Shown in pieces: positions 16,352 through 25,000 of a DNA stretch of 64,000 bases. A program made the position numbers and the translations under genes. The notes under the pieces were generated by a model. The model saw nothing but the letters and a program-made list of their open reading frames with translations, searched no databases and was not told where the DNA came from. Source of the DNA: Dermacoccus abyssi (GTDB taxonomy: Bacteria > Actinomycetota > Actinomycetes > Actinomycetales > Dermatophilaceae); assembly GCF_034541975.1 (NCBI RefSeq), contig NZ_JAVYJM010000001.1. One strand, written 5' to 3'. The stretch's first letter is position 1. Every line of letters starts with the position of its first letter.

Positions 16352-17164
16352 GTGGGCAAGAAAAGCTCGAAGCGGTCGGCGGCTGACGCTACGCAGCGGC
16401 CCGTCGGCGACCTGGCCCGAGAACTCAGTGAGATCTCGGGTACGGACGTCGATGAGCCGCTGCTTCGTCGTGCCCTGACCCATCGCTCGTTCGCGTACGA
16501 GAACGGCGGAATCCCGCACAACGAACGCCAGGAGTTCCTCGGCGACGCCGTGCTGGGTCTCGTCGTCACCGAGACGCTCTTCGGCGACCACCCCGACGCT
16601 CCCGAGGGGCAGTTGGCCAAGCAGCGGGCCGCCGTCGTCAATTCGCGGGCCCTCGCCGAGGTGGCGCGTGAGCTCGACCTCGGCGATTATCTGCTGCTCG
16701 GACGCGGTGAACTCGCCACGGACGGCCGGACGAAGGACTCGATCCTCGCCGACACGACAGAGGCCGTCATCGGCACTGTGTTCCTGTGTGGCGGCATCGA
16801 GGCCGGACGGCGGATCGTGCATCACCTCATCGACCCGTTGATGTCACGGACGGCCAGCCTCGGCGCGGCGCTCGACTGGAAGACGTCGTTGCAGGAGGCC
16901 ACTGCGGCCGCCGGCCTCGGCGCGCCCGCGTACGTCGTCGAGGGCGAAGGCCCCGATCACGACAAGGTGTTCACCGCGAAGGTCGTCGTCGACGAGCGGG
17001 TGCTCGGCATCGGCACCGGGCGGAACAAGAAGAGCGCAGAGATGCTCGCCGCCGAGAACGCATGGGTGAGCCTGCGCGAGGAGGCAGCGAAGAACTCCGG
17101 CGTCACGACGGCAGAGGCGGTAGCCGACGCCGAATCGGACGTCTCGCCGCGTTCCGATGCCTGA
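16352..17164 (+). CDS. rnc: Ribonuclease III
   Basis: Double-strand-specific endoribonuclease for rRNA processing. In 270 residues: ALTHRSFAYENGGIPHNERQEFLGDAVLGLVVTE (the signature, with the catalytic ERxEFLGDA acidic residues), DSILADTTEAVIGTVFL (second acidic cluster), a linker, then a double-stranded RNA-binding domain (DWKTSLQEATAAAGLGAPAYVVEGEGPDHDKVFTAKV ... GIGTGRNKKSAEMLAAENAW). GTG 16352 is chosen because a longer frame overlaps rpmF. The C-terminal tail overlaps mutM by 8 nt. Confidence 0.95.
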   Translation: MGKKSSKRSAADATQRPVGDLARELSEISGTDVDEPLLRRALTHRSFAYENGGIPHNERQEFLGDAVLGLVVTETLFGDHPDAPEGQLAKQRAAVVNSRALAEVARELDLGDYLLLGRGELATDGRTKDSILADTTEAVIGTVFLCGGIEAGRRIVHHLIDPLMSRTASLGAALDWKTSLQEATAAAGLGAPAYVVEGEGPDHDKVFTAKVVVDERVLGIGTGRNKKSAEMLAAENAWVSLREEAAKNSGVTTAEAVADAESDVSPRSDA

Positions 17165-18029
17165 GCTCCCCGAAGTCGAAGTCGTACGTCGAGGCCTGGC
17201 CGACCAGGTGGTCGGCCAGGCCTTCGTCACGTCTCGGGTCACCGGAGCACGGGTCGCGCGCCGGCACGTGCCGGGCCCGGATCACCTGGCCGACGTCCTG
17301 CGCGGACGCCGTGTGGAGTCGGCCGAGCGGCGCGGCAAGTACCTGTGGCTGACGTTCGCGGGGGAGGGCGACGCCCTCGTCGTCCACCTCGGCATGAGTG
17401 GTCAGGTTCTCGTCGAGGCGGCGGATGCGCCGATGGAGAAGCACGCGCACGCCGTGTTCGACCTCGACGGCGACGCATCTGACGCTGCGCCGATGCAGAT
17501 GCGCTTCGTCGACCAGCGAACCTTCGGTGGGCTCTATCTCGACGAGCTGACGGTGGCGCACGGACGTGAGGTGCCGAGCACAATCGCGCACATCGCACCA
17601 GATCCGCTCGAGGACGCCTTCGACGCCGAAGCGGTCGCGCGTCTCATGCGACGCAAGGACGTCGCCGTCAAGCGCATGCTTCTCGACCAGGGTGTGGTGA
17701 GCGGTATCGGCAACATCTATGCCGACGAAGCGCTGTGGCGCTCGGGCGTTCACGGCAGGCGGCTGGGCTCGAAGGTGACGAAACGTCAGATGGTCGACCT
17801 GTTGACGGCAGCGCAGGGCGTCATGCGCGAAGCGCTCGCCCGAGGGGGCACGAGCTTCGATGCGCTGTACGTCAATGTGAACGGCGCGAGCGGCTACTTC
17901 GACCGCTCCCTCGACGCCTACGGCCAGCAGGGCAAGCCGTGCCGGCGGTGCGGAACGCTCATCGCGCGCGAGCAGTTCATGAACCGCTCGTCACACTTCT
18001 GCCCGACCTGTCAGAAGCCGCCCCGCTGA
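17157..18029 (+). CDS. mutM: Formamidopyrimidine-DNA glycosylase
   Basis: Bifunctional glycosylase/AP lyase that removes 8-oxoguanine and other oxidised purines. The 290 residues start MPELPEVEVVRRGL (catalytic Pro2/Glu3 after Met removal), with RRGKYLWLTF (the conserved lysine), QMRFVDQRTFGG, the helix-two-turn-helix segment DQGVVSGIGNIYADEALW and the C-terminal zinc finger CRRCGTLIAREQFMNRSSHFCPTC. A full-length, apparently active enzyme. Fourth gene of the DUF177-rpmF-rnc-mutM operon. Confidence 0.96.
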   Translation: MPELPEVEVVRRGLADQVVGQAFVTSRVTGARVARRHVPGPDHLADVLRGRRVESAERRGKYLWLTFAGEGDALVVHLGMSGQVLVEAADAPMEKHAHAVFDLDGDASDAAPMQMRFVDQRTFGGLYLDELTVAHGREVPSTIAHIAPDPLEDAFDAEAVARLMRRKDVAVKRMLLDQGVVSGIGNIYADEALWRSGVHGRRLGSKVTKRQMVDLLTAAQGVMREALARGGTSFDALYVNVNGASGYFDRSLDAYGQQGKPCRRCGTLIAREQFMNRSSHFCPTCQKPPR

Positions 18030-18500
18030 TCCCCCGCGGACGCGGGGTGTAGCGGTCTGCCTCGACGGAGGGGCAGGGGTCAGTGAGCCGTTCGTGAACG
18101 GAACCAGCAGCACGCGAGCTTGCGCCGGAAACGTCCCGCCCGAGCGTCGTTGCGGGGGACGTGGAGAGTTCGGGCCGCTCGGGGAAGGACACAGGCGGCG
18201 CCTCGCCGCGTGAAGGCCCCAACTCGTGGCGAGCAACACGGCGGCCACCGACGTCGATGCTGCGAGAGCGAGGAATGTGACGAGGAGCGATTCTGCGTGC
18301 TCGGGGTGCCAGCCGGGGATGACCGAGCGCCCGAATGCGGCCTCGAGGGCACGGTGAATGCCGACAATCACGAGGATGGGGCCGGCGAGAACAAGTGTGA
18401 GCGCGAGCATCGTCGATCCGATGCAGTGGAGCCCACACGAAACTTGCCGCAGCGCGCCGCTGAGCAGCAGGCGGGGCCGCAACGAGTCATTATTGGGCAT
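17991..18500 (-). CDS. Hypothetical two-helix membrane protein (doubtful)
   Basis: A 169-residue frame with two convincing hydrophobic segments, MLALTLVLAGPILVIVGI and SLLVTFLALAASTSVAAVLL, joined by a loop containing GRSVIPGWHPEHAE, then a long Pro/Arg/Ser-rich tail (SPSGPNSPRPPQRRSGG) with no helix. Third positions of the first 100 codons are GC-rich as in real genes here; the tail is less clear. It overlaps the 3' end of mutM by 39 nt. A GTG start at 18536 would add 12 residues. No family recognised. It fills an otherwise empty 630-bp gap, which is the main argument for it; the gap could also simply be non-coding. Confidence 0.4.
   Translation of the reverse strand: MPNNDSLRPRLLLSGALRQVSCGLHCIGSTMLALTLVLAGPILVIVGIHRALEAAFGRSVIPGWHPEHAESLLVTFLALAASTSVAAVLLATSWGLHAARRRLCPSPSGPNSPRPPQRRSGGTFPAQARVLLVPFTNGSLTPAPPSRQTATPRVRGGSAGRLLTGRAEV
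18032..18047 (+). terminator. Possible terminator of the rnc-mutM operon
   Basis: A CCCCGC/GCGGGG stem with a GGAC tetraloop, 3 bp after the mutM stop. Confidence 0.4.
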
Positions 18501-18503
18501 GCG

Positions 18504-18536
18504 TCCAATCACGGATTGGATTGTGGCGCAAGCCAC
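18504..18536. repeat. Palindrome and hairpin in the map upstream region
   Basis: TCCAATC-ACG-GATTGGA (18504-18520) is a perfect 7-bp inverted repeat with a 3-bp centre in an unusually AT-rich patch; it is followed at 18523-18536 by GTGGC-GCAA-GCCAC, a 5-bp hairpin with a GNRA-type loop. Operator-like; no binding protein can be named. Confidence 0.5.
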
Positions 18537-18651
18537 CTCATTATGGCCAGCACCTTGGATTTGACCGGAGGAGGAGTCGTTTTCCGTCGACTTGGTCGCG
18601 TTCTCGTCCTGACAACGTCTGCCGGTGGCGGAGGCTGTCGTCGCTCTCCAC

Positions 18652-18657
18652 TACCGT
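18652..18657 (+). promoter_or_regulatory. Candidate -10 element of map
   Basis: TACCGT followed by exactly 6 nt and the GTG start; no ribosome-binding site, so a leaderless mRNA. Confidence 0.6.
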
Positions 18658-18663
18658 TGGATC

Positions 18664-19431
18664 GTGATCGAACTGCGAACGCCCCGTGAACTCGACGAGA
18701 TGAAGCCTGCCGGTCGTCTCGTCGCCTCCGTCCTCACCGCTCTGCGTGAGGCCGCGGACGTGGGCGTCAATCTGCTCGAGCTCGACGCGCTCGCTCACCG
18801 CATGATCAAGGATGCCGGAGCCGAGTCGTGCTATATCGACTATCACCCGAGTTTCGGCGCGAGCCCCTTCGGCAAGGTGTTGTGCACGAGCGTCAACGAC
18901 GCGGTTCTTCACGGCCTGCCGTACGACTACACCCTCGCCGACGGCGACCTCCTTTCGGTCGACTTCGCAGCCTCGTTGGACGGCTGGGTGAGTGATTCCG
19001 CGCTCTCGGTCGTTGTGGGCACGCCGCGCGACGAAGATCTGCGTCTCATCGAGACGACCGAGCGCGCCCTTGCCGCCGGCATCGAACAGGCCCGCCCCGG
19101 CGGCAAGCTCGGTGACATCTCGGCTGCCATTGCGGACGTGTGTCACGGTGCGGGATACCGCGTCAACACGCAGTTCGGTGGCCACGGCGTCGGCCGCACC
19201 ATGCACGGCGAGCCGCACGTGCCCAACGACGGGCGCGCGGGGCGTGGGCTCAAGCTGCGAGAGGGTCTCGTCATCGCCATTGAGCCGTGGCTCATGGCCG
19301 GCACTGATCAACTCGTTCAGGATGCCGACGGCTGGACGTTGCGCAGCGTCGACGGCTCCCGCGGCGCTCACAGCGAGCACACCGTCGCCGTGACGGGCGA
19401 CGGCCCGCTCGTGCTGACGGCTCGTTCGTGA
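18664..19431 (+). CDS. map: Methionine aminopeptidase, type I
   Basis: Dinuclear metal enzyme that removes the initiator methionine. In 255 residues the five metal ligands are visible in their contexts: the first Asp in LLSVDFAASLDGWVSDSAL (with the second Asp), His in GGHGVGRTMHGEPHVPN, Glu in VIAIEPWLM, and Glu in GAHSEHTVAVT. The N-terminal TPRELDEMKPAGRLVA is typical. GTG 18664 is chosen for the -10 spacing; an upstream frame adds 13 residues without similarity. It ends 9 bp before the TTG of smc. A map gene next to smc, instead of the usual secY-adk context, suggests a second copy elsewhere. Confidence 0.94.
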   Translation: MIELRTPRELDEMKPAGRLVASVLTALREAADVGVNLLELDALAHRMIKDAGAESCYIDYHPSFGASPFGKVLCTSVNDAVLHGLPYDYTLADGDLLSVDFAASLDGWVSDSALSVVVGTPRDEDLRLIETTERALAAGIEQARPGGKLGDISAAIADVCHGAGYRVNTQFGGHGVGRTMHGEPHVPNDGRAGRGLKLREGLVIAIEPWLMAGTDQLVQDADGWTLRSVDGSRGAHSEHTVAVTGDGPLVLTARS

Positions 19432-19440
19432 GGTAGCCGC

Positions 19441-22400
19441 TTGTACGTCAAGTCGTTGACCCTGCGCGGGTTCAAGTCGTTCGCCTCGGCAACCGACCTC
19501 GTCCTCGAGCCGGGCATCACCTGCATCGTCGGCCCGAACGGATCGGGCAAGAGCAACGTCGTCGACGCTCTCGCCTGGGTCATGGGCGAGGGAAGTGCGC
19601 GCAGCTTGCGCGGAGGCAAGATGGACGACGTCATCTTCGCGGGAACCTCCGGGCGTCAGCCGCTCGGGCGCGCCCAGGTGACGATGACGATCGACAACTC
19701 CGACGGCGCGTTGCCCATCGACTACACCGAGGTGACGATCAGCCGCACGATGTTCCGTGGCGGCGGCTCGGAGTACGCGATCAACCGCACGCCTTGCCGG
19801 CTCCTCGACATCCAGGAGCTCCTCTCGGATTCGGGTATCGGCCGCGAGATGCACGTCATCGTCGGCCAGGGCCAGCTCGACGCCGTCCTGCGAGCTACCC
19901 CGGAGGAGCGGCGCGGCTTCATCGAGGAGGCCGCGGGCGTCCTCAAGCACCGCCGGCGCAAGGAGAAGGCGCTGCGCAAGCTCGAGGGGATGGAAGGAAA
20001 CCTGACCCGCGTCGCCGATCTGACGGCCGAGGTGCGTCGTCAACTCGGGCCGCTGGGACGACAAGCGGAGACGGCGCGTCGGGCACGGTCTATCCAGATG
20101 ACGGTGCGCGACGCTCGCCTTCGTCTCCTGGCGGACGATCTCGTCCAGCAGCGTGCGGGTCTCGAGGCCGACCTCGCCGACGAGAAGGCACTCGTCGAAC
20201 GTCGCACGCGGCTCGAGGCTTCCGTGGCCGAGGCGAAACGCGCTGTCTCCGAACTCGAGGACGACGCGGCCCGCAAGGCTCCCGCACTCGACGCGCTGCA
20301 GCAGCAGTGGTACTCGCTCACGTCCCTCGCGGAGAAACTCGATGCGACCGCCCGCTTGGCGAGCGAACGCGTACGCCTCATGGCGGCCGACGACCAACCG
20401 TCGCATTCGGGTCGCGATCCCGAGCAGCTGCGACGGCAGGCCGAGCGTGTGCGAGGGGAGGAACTCGAACTTCAGGCTCGGGCCGATGAAGCACAGAAGG
20501 CCGTCGACGAGGCCGTTCGCACCCGCGAGGAAGCCGAGCAGGCTCACCAGGGGGAGCAGCAGCGGATCGTGCGTCTCGCGCGCGCCGCCGCCGACCGCCG
20601 AGAGGGCCTCGCCAAGCTTCACGGTCAAGTGGAGGCTCGACGTTCTCGCGTCGAGGCGGGTGAGGCCGAGATCGGTCGATTGCGCGGCACTCTGGGCGGA
20701 TCGTCGGAGCGCGTCGACGAAGCACGACGTGAGGTCGAAACTCTGCAGGCACGCCTCGCGGAGCTCGAGTCGGGCGAGGAGGCCCTCAACGCGGCGGCCG
20801 AGGAAGCCACGTCGCGACTGGCGGAGCTCGACGAGCGACGCCGCGAACTGCGTGACGCGCGCAACACCGCGTCGCAACGAAGTGGCGCCGCCTCAGCCCG
20901 TGCCGAGGCGCTCGAGATGTCCCTGGGTTCGGCCGGGGCGTCCCGTGAGAACCTCCCCGACGACGTCGCCGGCCTCGGCGGTGAACTCGTCGAAGCCTTA
21001 CGGGTCGAACCGGGCCACGAGGCGGCCGTCTCCGTCGCGCTCGGGTGGGCGGCTGAATCGTTCGTCATCGCGTCGCACGAGGACGCCGCGCGTCTCCTCG
21101 GGCATCTGCGTGATCACGAGGGGGGTCGGGTCGGCCTCGTCGTCGCCGGAGCGAGCGCCCCCGACTCCGGCGCCTGGCCGGAACTGCCCGACGGCGCGGT
21201 CTGGGTACGTGACGTGATGACCGTGCCGGACCACCTCGCGGCCGCCGTCGCCGTCCTCGTCGACAGGCTCGCGCTCGTCCCCGACACTGAGGCGGCACTT
21301 GCCGTCGTGGCGAGCGGCGCGCGTGCGGTCACTGCGGACGGCGACGTCTATGCACCGACCTTCGTGCGCGGAGGGGGGCGTCCGGGGCGTTCAGCGCTCG
21401 AACTGCGCGCTGCATTGGACGACGCGCGGCGTGACAGCCAGGCACAAGCAGAGCGCGAACGTGACCTCGCCACGGAACTGGACGAGATCGCCGGGCCGCT
21501 TCGTGAGGCACAAGCGGCCGCCGACGCGACGGCGGACCGGCTCTCCGAGAGCGACGCCGAGATCGACTCGACCGCAGAGCAGCTGGCGCGTCATCACCAG
21601 ACGATCGCCGCAGCCGATCACGAGCGAGAGCGTATCCGTAGTTCCATCGAGCAGGCTCGCGTGGCGCTCGAAGCGAACCGCGGCGAACTCGAAGAACTCG
21701 AGTTACGGCTTGCTCACGCCCAGGAAGAGCCGAGCGACGAGGAACCGTCGGTGGCCGAACGAGACCGCCTGGCGGCGCTCGCAGCATCCGCCCGAACGGC
21801 GGAGACCGAACACCGGTTGACGCTGCGCACCCGCCAGGAACGGGCACGGGCGCTCTCGGGTCGGGCGGAGTCGCTCGAAGCGGCCGCACGATCTGAGCTC
21901 GCGGCGCGCGAGCGGGCCGAGGTGAGGCGACGCAGCCGCGAGGAATCTGCGCGCGTGGCACGGACGGTGAGCTCGCACGCCGAGTCGGCCTCGGCCGACG
22001 TCCGTCGCGCCCTCGAACGGCTCGTGCACTTGCGTGACGCCGAGGCGCAGGCCAAGGGAGAACGCGAGGCGCAACTCAAGGCCGCCCGCCAGCGGGCTCA
22101 GGAGCAGGCGGACGCCCTGCGGGAGGTCACCGACTCGGTGCACCGCGACGAGGTGGCCCGTGCGCAGCAGGGACTGCGCATCGAGGCGCTCGAAACGAGA
22201 GCTGGCGACGAACTCGGCATCGACCCGGACGTGCTCGTCGAGGAGTACGGGCCGCATCAGCTTGTCCCGCACCTCGAACCAGTCGCCGAGGGGGAGGAGA
22301 CGCCGGAGCCGGTGCTCTTCGAGCGAAACGTGCAGGAGAAGCGACTCCAGCGGGCCGAGCGCGACCTCAAGCTGTTGGGGAAGGTCAACCCGCTCGCGCT

Positions 22401-22983
22401 CGAGGAGTACGCCGCGCTCGAGGAGCGCCACACCTTTCTCACCGAGCAGCTCGCCGACCTGCGCGGTTCGAAGAAGGACCTGATGTCCATCGTGGACGAG
22501 GTCGATGCACGCGTCGAGCAGGTCTTCACCGAAGCCTTCCACGACGTGGCCCGCGAGTTCGAAGGCGTCTTCTCGCGGCTGTTCCCGGGCGGCGAGGGGA
22601 GACTTGTCCTCACCGACCCGGACGACATGCTGACCACCGGCCTCGACGTCGAGGCCCGCCCGCCGGGCAAGAAGATCAAGCGCTTGTCGCTGCTGTCCGG
22701 TGGAGAGCGTTCGCTCGTGGCGGTGGCGTTGCTCGTGTCGATCTTCAAGGCGCGACCGAGCCCCTTCTACATCATGGACGAGGTCGAGGCCGCGCTCGAT
22801 GACGCGAACCTCGGGCGACTCATCACCCTGTTCGAAGAGCTGCGCGACTCGAGCCAACTCATCGTCATCACGCACCAGAAGCGGACGATGGAGGTCGCGG
22901 ACGCGCTCTACGGTGTGACGATGCGTGGCGACGGCGTGACGACCGTGGTCTCCCAGCGGCTGGGCGACGTCCGTGTTCCGTAG
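19441..22983 (+). CDS. smc: Chromosome segregation protein SMC
   Basis: ATPase of the condensin-like complex that organises and segregates the chromosome together with ScpA/ScpB. The 1180 residues show an N-terminal Walker A (CIVGPNGSGKSNVVDAL), long charged coiled-coil arms (about residues 170-500 and 670-1000), a hinge domain near 505-660 (DDVAGLGGELVEALRVEPG through the GGRPGRSALELRA loop), the ABC signature LSGGERSLVAVALLVSIF and Walker B FYIMDEVEAALDDAN. TTG start at 19441 with GAGGT upstream; the initiating residue precedes YVKSLTLRGFKSFA, the fixed family N-terminus. Confidence 0.97.
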   Translation: MYVKSLTLRGFKSFASATDLVLEPGITCIVGPNGSGKSNVVDALAWVMGEGSARSLRGGKMDDVIFAGTSGRQPLGRAQVTMTIDNSDGALPIDYTEVTISRTMFRGGGSEYAINRTPCRLLDIQELLSDSGIGREMHVIVGQGQLDAVLRATPEERRGFIEEAAGVLKHRRRKEKALRKLEGMEGNLTRVADLTAEVRRQLGPLGRQAETARRARSIQMTVRDARLRLLADDLVQQRAGLEADLADEKALVERRTRLEASVAEAKRAVSELEDDAARKAPALDALQQQWYSLTSLAEKLDATARLASERVRLMAADDQPSHSGRDPEQLRRQAERVRGEELELQARADEAQKAVDEAVRTREEAEQAHQGEQQRIVRLARAAADRREGLAKLHGQVEARRSRVEAGEAEIGRLRGTLGGSSERVDEARREVETLQARLAELESGEEALNAAAEEATSRLAELDERRRELRDARNTASQRSGAASARAEALEMSLGSAGASRENLPDDVAGLGGELVEALRVEPGHEAAVSVALGWAAESFVIASHEDAARLLGHLRDHEGGRVGLVVAGASAPDSGAWPELPDGAVWVRDVMTVPDHLAAAVAVLVDRLALVPDTEAALAVVASGARAVTADGDVYAPTFVRGGGRPGRSALELRAALDDARRDSQAQAERERDLATELDEIAGPLREAQAAADATADRLSESDAEIDSTAEQLARHHQTIAAADHERERIRSSIEQARVALEANRGELEELELRLAHAQEEPSDEEPSVAERDRLAALAASARTAETEHRLTLRTRQERARALSGRAESLEAAARSELAARERAEVRRRSREESARVARTVSSHAESASADVRRALERLVHLRDAEAQAKGEREAQLKAARQRAQEQADALREVTDSVHRDEVARAQQGLRIEALETRAGDELGIDPDVLVEEYGPHQLVPHLEPVAEGEETPEPVLFERNVQEKRLQRAERDLKLLGKVNPLALEEYAALEERHTFLTEQLADLRGSKKDLMSIVDEVDARVEQVFTEAFHDVAREFEGVFSRLFPGGEGRLVLTDPDDMLTTGLDVEARPPGKKIKRLSLLSGGERSLVAVALLVSIFKARPSPFYIMDEVEAALDDANLGRLITLFEELRDSSQLIVITHQKRTMEVADALYGVTMRGDGVTTVVSQRLGDVRVP

Positions 22984-23083
22984 GAGAACGCGTGACAGCG
23001 CCTGAGCCGTCCGCGTGGCAACTGGCAATCGGTGAGTGCGCCGGTCACAATCGTGAGGCACCCCGCACACATGAGGAGACACG

Positions 23084-23362
23084 GTGTTCTGGCTCGTTCT
23101 TGGTATGACGCTTGCCGTCGCGCTCGCCCTCTTCGTCGTGGGCATCGTGGCGCTGCCGGCCCGCCGTGCGGGGCGGAGCATGTTCACGCCGCGCGGTGAA
23201 CGTCTCTTCCGGCTCTCCGACGACGCGCCGGTCGGCCGGAGTCGAGGCCCCGTGAAGCGTGCGGCCGGCGAGGCCGGCGCGACCAAGAAGCCCGCGAAGT
23301 CCGGCGAGAGTGCTTCGGCCGGGGTGGCACGTTCCGAGCGTGCACGCCGACCCGAACGCTGA
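23084..23362 (+). CDS. Small single-helix membrane protein between smc and ftsY
   Basis: A 92-residue protein with one N-terminal transmembrane segment (FWLVLGMTLAVALALFVVGIVAL) followed by a basic cytoplasmic tail rich in Arg, Lys, Ala and Gly, ending RSERARRPER. GAGGAG lies upstream of the GTG start. Small hypothetical membrane proteins at this place occur in related actinobacteria; function unknown. The basic tail could bind nucleic acid or phospholipid headgroups, but that is speculation. Confidence 0.7.
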   Translation: MFWLVLGMTLAVALALFVVGIVALPARRAGRSMFTPRGERLFRLSDDAPVGRSRGPVKRAAGEAGATKKPAKSGESASAGVARSERARRPER

Positions 23363-23405
23363 GTGAGCCGCTGCCTCCCGATGGCCGGTTCTCGGTGAGG
23401 TTTGC

Positions 23406-23411
23406 AATGAT
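23406..23411 (+). promoter_or_regulatory. Candidate -10 element of ftsY
   Basis: AATGAT followed by 6 nt and the GTG start of ftsY. Confidence 0.5.
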
Positions 23412-23417
23412 GGGGCC

Positions 23418-24797
23418 GTGGATCAGCTCTGGGAAATTCTTGCTGTCGTAGTCGTTGCCCTGCTCGCAGGGGTGGCGGGCGTCGTCGGTCTCGTCCGCGG
23501 TCGTTCGCGCAAGGCGCCGAAGGTGCCGCCGAAGACCGAGCAGACGCCGATCGAGCGGCCGGTCGCCAAGAAAACGCAGTACAAGCCGAGCAGCGGCATG
23601 CGGATCGACACGTCGAAGACGGCCGAACCCGCACCGGCGAAGAAGCAGGCTCGGAAGCCCGAAAACGCAACGCAGGCTCCTACCGCAACCGACACGGCCG
23701 ACGTCGCAGAGCCGACGGAGCCGGCCGAAGCCGCACCCGCCACGGGTGAGACGGTCGACGAGGACCGCCCGCTCACCGAGGCGGAGGCCACGCAGACCAA
23801 CCCGTTCGACGTCGAGGCCGACGAGGAAGCCGCGAGCTCGACGGCGGCCGAGACCCGTGAACTCGAGAAGCCCGAATCTGCCCGTGGTCGCATGGTGCGC
23901 CTGCGTGAGCGCCTCTCCCGTTCGAACACGGCCCTCGGCAAGGGCCTCCTCGGCCTGCTCTCCGGCGGGACGCTGGACGACGAGGCCTGGGAGGACGTCG
24001 AGGACACGCTGCTTCGTGCCGACCTGGGTGTCGAGGCGACGACGGAGATCGTCGACAACCTCAAGAAGCGGATCTCCGTGAACGGTGCCACCGACGAGGA
24101 GACCGTCTCGCAGTGGCTCCACGAGGAACTGCTCGCGCAGGTGGGCCCCGACATGGACCGTCGTATCGCGGCCAGCCGCGTCGGAGACCGCCCCGCGGTC
24201 GTGCTCGTCGTCGGCGTCAACGGCACAGGCAAGACGACCACGGTCGGCAAGCTCGCGCGTGTTCTCGTCGCCGAGGACAAGGACGTCATCCTCGGTGCCG
24301 CTGACACCTTCCGCGCCGCCGCTGCCGACCAGCTCGAGACCTGGGGTGGGCGCGTGGGCGTTCCCACGGTCCGTTCGGACAAGGAAGGCGCCGACCCGGC
24401 CGCCGTCGCGTTCGACGCCGTCAAGGCCGGCCAGGAGGGGGAGTGCGACGTCGTGCTCATCGACACCGCCGGCCGCCTGCACAACAAGGTCGGCCTCATG
24501 GACGAGCTGACGAAGGTCAAGCGCGTCGTCGAGAAGCGCAGCCCCATCGATGAGGTGCTCCTCGTCCTCGACGCGACGACGGGTCAGAACGGCATGCGTC
24601 AGGCGGAGGTCTTCGGTCAGGCCGTCGACGTCACCGGTGTCGTGCTGACGAAGCTGGACGGCACGGCCAAGGGTGGCATCGTCGTCAACGTCCAGCGGGC
24701 GCTGGGCGTGCCGGTCAAGCTCGTCGGTCTCGGTGAGGGCCCTGACGACCTGGCGCCCTTCGACCCGGAGGCGTACGTCAACGCGGTGCTCGACTGA
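23418..24797 (+). CDS. ftsY: Signal recognition particle receptor FtsY
   Basis: Membrane-bound GTPase that receives ribosome-SRP complexes for co-translational insertion. The 459 residues start with a transmembrane helix (ILAVVVVALLAGVAGVVGLV), as in other actinobacterial FtsY, then an acidic/alanine-rich A domain to about residue 150, and the NG domain: LLRADLGVEATTEIV, VGVNGTGKTTTVGKLARVL (G1), LGAADTFRAAAADQLETWG, VVLIDTAGRLHN (G3), LTKLDGTAKGGIVV (G4) and GLGEGPDDLAPFDPEAY. It acts with Ffh encoded 5 kb downstream. Confidence 0.96.
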   Translation: MDQLWEILAVVVVALLAGVAGVVGLVRGRSRKAPKVPPKTEQTPIERPVAKKTQYKPSSGMRIDTSKTAEPAPAKKQARKPENATQAPTATDTADVAEPTEPAEAAPATGETVDEDRPLTEAEATQTNPFDVEADEEAASSTAAETRELEKPESARGRMVRLRERLSRSNTALGKGLLGLLSGGTLDDEAWEDVEDTLLRADLGVEATTEIVDNLKKRISVNGATDEETVSQWLHEELLAQVGPDMDRRIAASRVGDRPAVVLVVGVNGTGKTTTVGKLARVLVAEDKDVILGAADTFRAAAADQLETWGGRVGVPTVRSDKEGADPAAVAFDAVKAGQEGECDVVLIDTAGRLHNKVGLMDELTKVKRVVEKRSPIDEVLLVLDATTGQNGMRQAEVFGQAVDVTGVVLTKLDGTAKGGIVVNVQRALGVPVKLVGLGEGPDDLAPFDPEAYVNAVLD

Positions 24798-24819
24798 GCA
24801 GGCCGGTCTCGAGCCCCGC

Positions 24820-24852
24820 AGCGCCCACCCGCAGTCACGGCCGGTGGGCGCT
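24820..24852 (+). terminator. Terminator of ftsY
   Basis: 10-bp perfect arms (AGCGCCCACC/GGTGGGCGCT) around a 13-nt loop, 22 bp after the ftsY stop; no U-tract. Confidence 0.7.
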
Positions 24853-24938
24853 CGTGCGTCCACGCTTCGACACGAAACGTCTCGCATGGCGTGCATACCC
24901 TGAGGATGTGACCGCGATTTCACGTCAGCGCCGCATCC

Positions 24939-24981
24939 GAAACATGGGCGAAACATCGCGAGCCGCACGCTGAAACGTGAC
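24939..24981 (+). promoter_or_regulatory. GlnR-like operator upstream of amt
   Basis: GAAAC occurs at 24939-24943, 24950-24954 and 24972-24976, i.e. at 11-bp phase (0, 11, 33), with GTGAC directly after at 24977. GlnR of streptomycetes and mycobacteria binds alternating GTnAC and GAAAC half-sites 6 nt apart in front of amtB. Relative to the proposed start at 25001 the block lies at about -62 to -20, an activator position. The GTnAC half-sites are only partly present, so the match is suggestive. Confidence 0.5.
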
Positions 24982-24986
24982 GAGGG

Positions 24987-24992
24987 CAGGAT
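24987..24992 (+). promoter_or_regulatory. Candidate -10 element of amt
   Basis: CAGGAT 8 nt before the ATG at 25001, with no recognisable -35, consistent with activator-dependent transcription. Confidence 0.45.
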
Positions 24993-25000
24993 CACTGAGC

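Noticed and set aside
18541..20877. Minus-strand frame of 778 codons across map and smc
   Set aside because: Spans two well-supported genes on the other strand and has no recognisable domain.
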